This document shows positions 5,977-6,747 of a stretch of 6,747 nucleotides of DNA, piece after piece. The position numbers and the translations under genes were made by a program. A model generated the notes under the pieces. That model was not told where the DNA came from, ran no database searches, and was given only the letters and a program-made list of their open reading frames with translations. This DNA comes from an uncultured Demequina sp. (GTDB taxonomy: Bacteria > Actinomycetota > Actinomycetes > Actinomycetales > Demequinaceae), in NCBI GenBank assembly GCA_937925595.1, contig CALALQ010000077.1, positions 1-6,747 of the forward strand. The letters are read 5' to 3'. The stretch's first letter is position 1. Each line of letters opens with the position of its first letter.

Positions 5977-6105
5977 CTGGGACCGCACCTTTCCGGTTTG
6001 GCGGGCGCGGCGGTGACTCGCGTTACGTTTGGTTTGCCTTCCGCCCTGCGATGCACACACGACATGTCCCTTGCTTTCAGCTCTCGTCGCGAGGTCGGGT
6101 GACGG

Positions 6106-6747
6106 TCACTCCGCCCAGTCCCGGATGATGGCGATGATGCGGAGCATCTCGACGTACATCCACACGAGGGTCAGCATGAGCCCGAACGCGCCCAGCCACG
6201 CTTCCTCGCGAGGGCGACCGACGCGGACGCCTTCCTGGATCTCCTCGAAGTCCATCACGAGGAAGTACGACGCGAGGAGGACGGCGAGACCGCCGATGAC
6301 GAGGCCGAGGGGGATGCCTGCGACCTCCATGCTGCGCATGCCGAACGTGCCGTCGATGGCGCCCGTCCACGACAGGAGCAGGTTCGCGAGGCTGAACACC
6401 AGGTAGCCGAGCATCGCGACGAACACGGCGCGGGTCAGAGCCGGGGTGGTGCGGACCTTTCCGTTAGAGAACAGGATGAGCACGGCGAGGGTGACAGCGA
6501 GGGTGGCCAGCACCGCCTGGGAGACGACGCCCGGCCAGATGACCTCGAAGTAGGCGGAGATGCCGCCGACGAACAGTCCCTCGAACACCCCGTAGGTGAG
6601 GATGAGCCCAGGCCGGACCTTCTTGCTGAAGATGACCATGAGGGAGGTCGCGAAACCGCCCGCCAGCCCGACGAGGTAGGGGGCGAGGGACACCCCGCCG
6701 TCGGGGGTGACGGTGGACATGGTCCACAGCCACGACACGGTGGCCGC
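6106..6747 (-). CDS. Bax inhibitor-1/YccA-like membrane protein (N-terminus outside window)
   Basis: The frame is open to the window edge, giving 213 visible residues; family members are usually about 250-280 aa, so a cytoplasmic head and most of the first span are missing. Numbered from a GTG at 6738, spans fall at about 16-36, 44-65, 70-92, 103-124, 141-162 and 181-203. Family blocks are clear: the YGVFEGLFVGGISAYFE segment (49-65), the VMDFEEIQEGVRVG block (161-174) with D163, and the WLGAFGLMLTLVWMYVEMLR end (181-200). This is the actinobacterial BI-1 branch (Pfam BaxI_1 type as I recall). BI-1 proteins are multi-span membrane proteins linked to pH-sensitive calcium leak and stress control; in bacteria the role is poorly defined. 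GTG 6738 and ATG 6720 are internal, judging from family length. Same strand as nrdE, 317 bp upstream of it. Phage-borne BI-1 would be an accessory, host-derived gene. Confidence 0.88.
   Translation of the reverse strand, partial: AATVSWLWTMSTVTPDGGVSLAPYLVGLAGGFATSLMVIFSKKVRPGLILTYGVFEGLFVGGISAYFEVIWPGVVSQAVLATLAVTLAVLILFSNGKVRTTPALTRAVFVAMLGYLVFSLANLLLSWTGAIDGTFGMRSMEVAGIPLGLVIGGLAVLLASYFLVMDFEEIQEGVRVGRPREEAWLGAFGLMLTLVWMYVEMLRIIAIIRDWAE

Larger units (their letters stand above)
5789..6105. other. 317-bp non-coding region upstream of nrdE
   Basis: The space between the BI-1 stop and the nrdE start holds no credible gene: ORFs crossing it on both strands are Arg/Pro/Ser-rich and lack ribosome sites. 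It contains several inverted repeats, listed separately, plus the palindrome CCACCGGTGG at 5871-5880. It should hold the nrdE promoter and leader. I could not find a clear -35/-10 pair or an NrdR box. It is the longest gene-free stretch in an otherwise compact window. Confidence 0.7.

Noticed and set aside
5789..6105. NrdR boxes or an adenosylcobalamin riboswitch before nrdE
   Set aside because: I saw no A/T-rich NrdR-type pair of boxes and no cobalamin-box core. The repeats present are GC-rich and different.
5805..6128. Small ORFs in the nrdE upstream region (plus 5805-6128, minus 5832-6065)
   Set aside because: No ribosome sites, low-complexity basic composition, and overlap with each other and with gene ends.
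1..6747. tRNA genes, CRISPR arrays, insertion sequences or attachment sites
   Set aside because: No cloverleaf-like sequence, regularly spaced repeat, transposase frame or long direct repeat pair was seen by eye. The only long similar segments are the two terminators.

Overview
The window is high-GC DNA with a strong G/C bias at third codon positions. It is packed with short, closely spaced genes, almost all on the minus strand. The best fit is part of a tailed-phage (or prophage) genome of an actinobacterium. The ribonucleotide reductase resembles those of Actinobacteria such as the Micrococcales, and a phage-type GIY-YIG/NUMOD3 homing endonuclease and overlapping tiny membrane genes sit beside it. 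The host assignment is inference; no structural phage gene lies in the window.

Layout, left to right. (1) 1-554, minus: N-terminal 184 residues of a MurG/COG4671-like glycosyltransferase, cut by the window edge. (2) 555-623: a 69-bp divergent intergenic region with a 7-bp inverted repeat. (3) 624-1082, plus: the only plus-strand gene, a 152-aa unknown protein ending in a four-cysteine knuckle. (4) 2655 down to 1084, minus: an apparent small operon made of a 278-aa unknown protein with a central charged helix, a 36-aa single-span membrane peptide, and a two-span membrane protein whose reading frame is split by an in-frame TGA after codon 30. (5) 2753-3499, minus: a GIY-YIG homing endonuclease with NUMOD3-type repeats, bracketed by two nearly identical hairpin terminators (2708-2739 and 3525-3554). 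(6) 3569-5788, minus: complete class Ib ribonucleotide reductase large subunit (nrdE, 739 aa) with all catalytic cysteines in place and an apparent insertion near residues 537-555. (7) 5789-6105: a 317-bp non-coding leader rich in dyads. (8) 6106-6747, minus: Bax inhibitor-1 family membrane protein, cut at its N-terminus by the window edge.

How it fits together: NrdE would supply deoxynucleotides for replication, though its partner NrdF and the usual NrdH/NrdI are not in view. The homing endonuclease is a selfish element parked behind nrdE, a frequent target neighbourhood for such elements. The glycosyltransferase and the BI-1 protein look like host-derived accessory functions (sugar transfer; membrane ion or stress control). 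The 1084-2655 cluster and the cysteine-tailed protein have no function I can recognise. The most unusual points are the TGA-split membrane gene, the terminator-flanked endonuclease cassette and the BI-1 gene next to nrdE.
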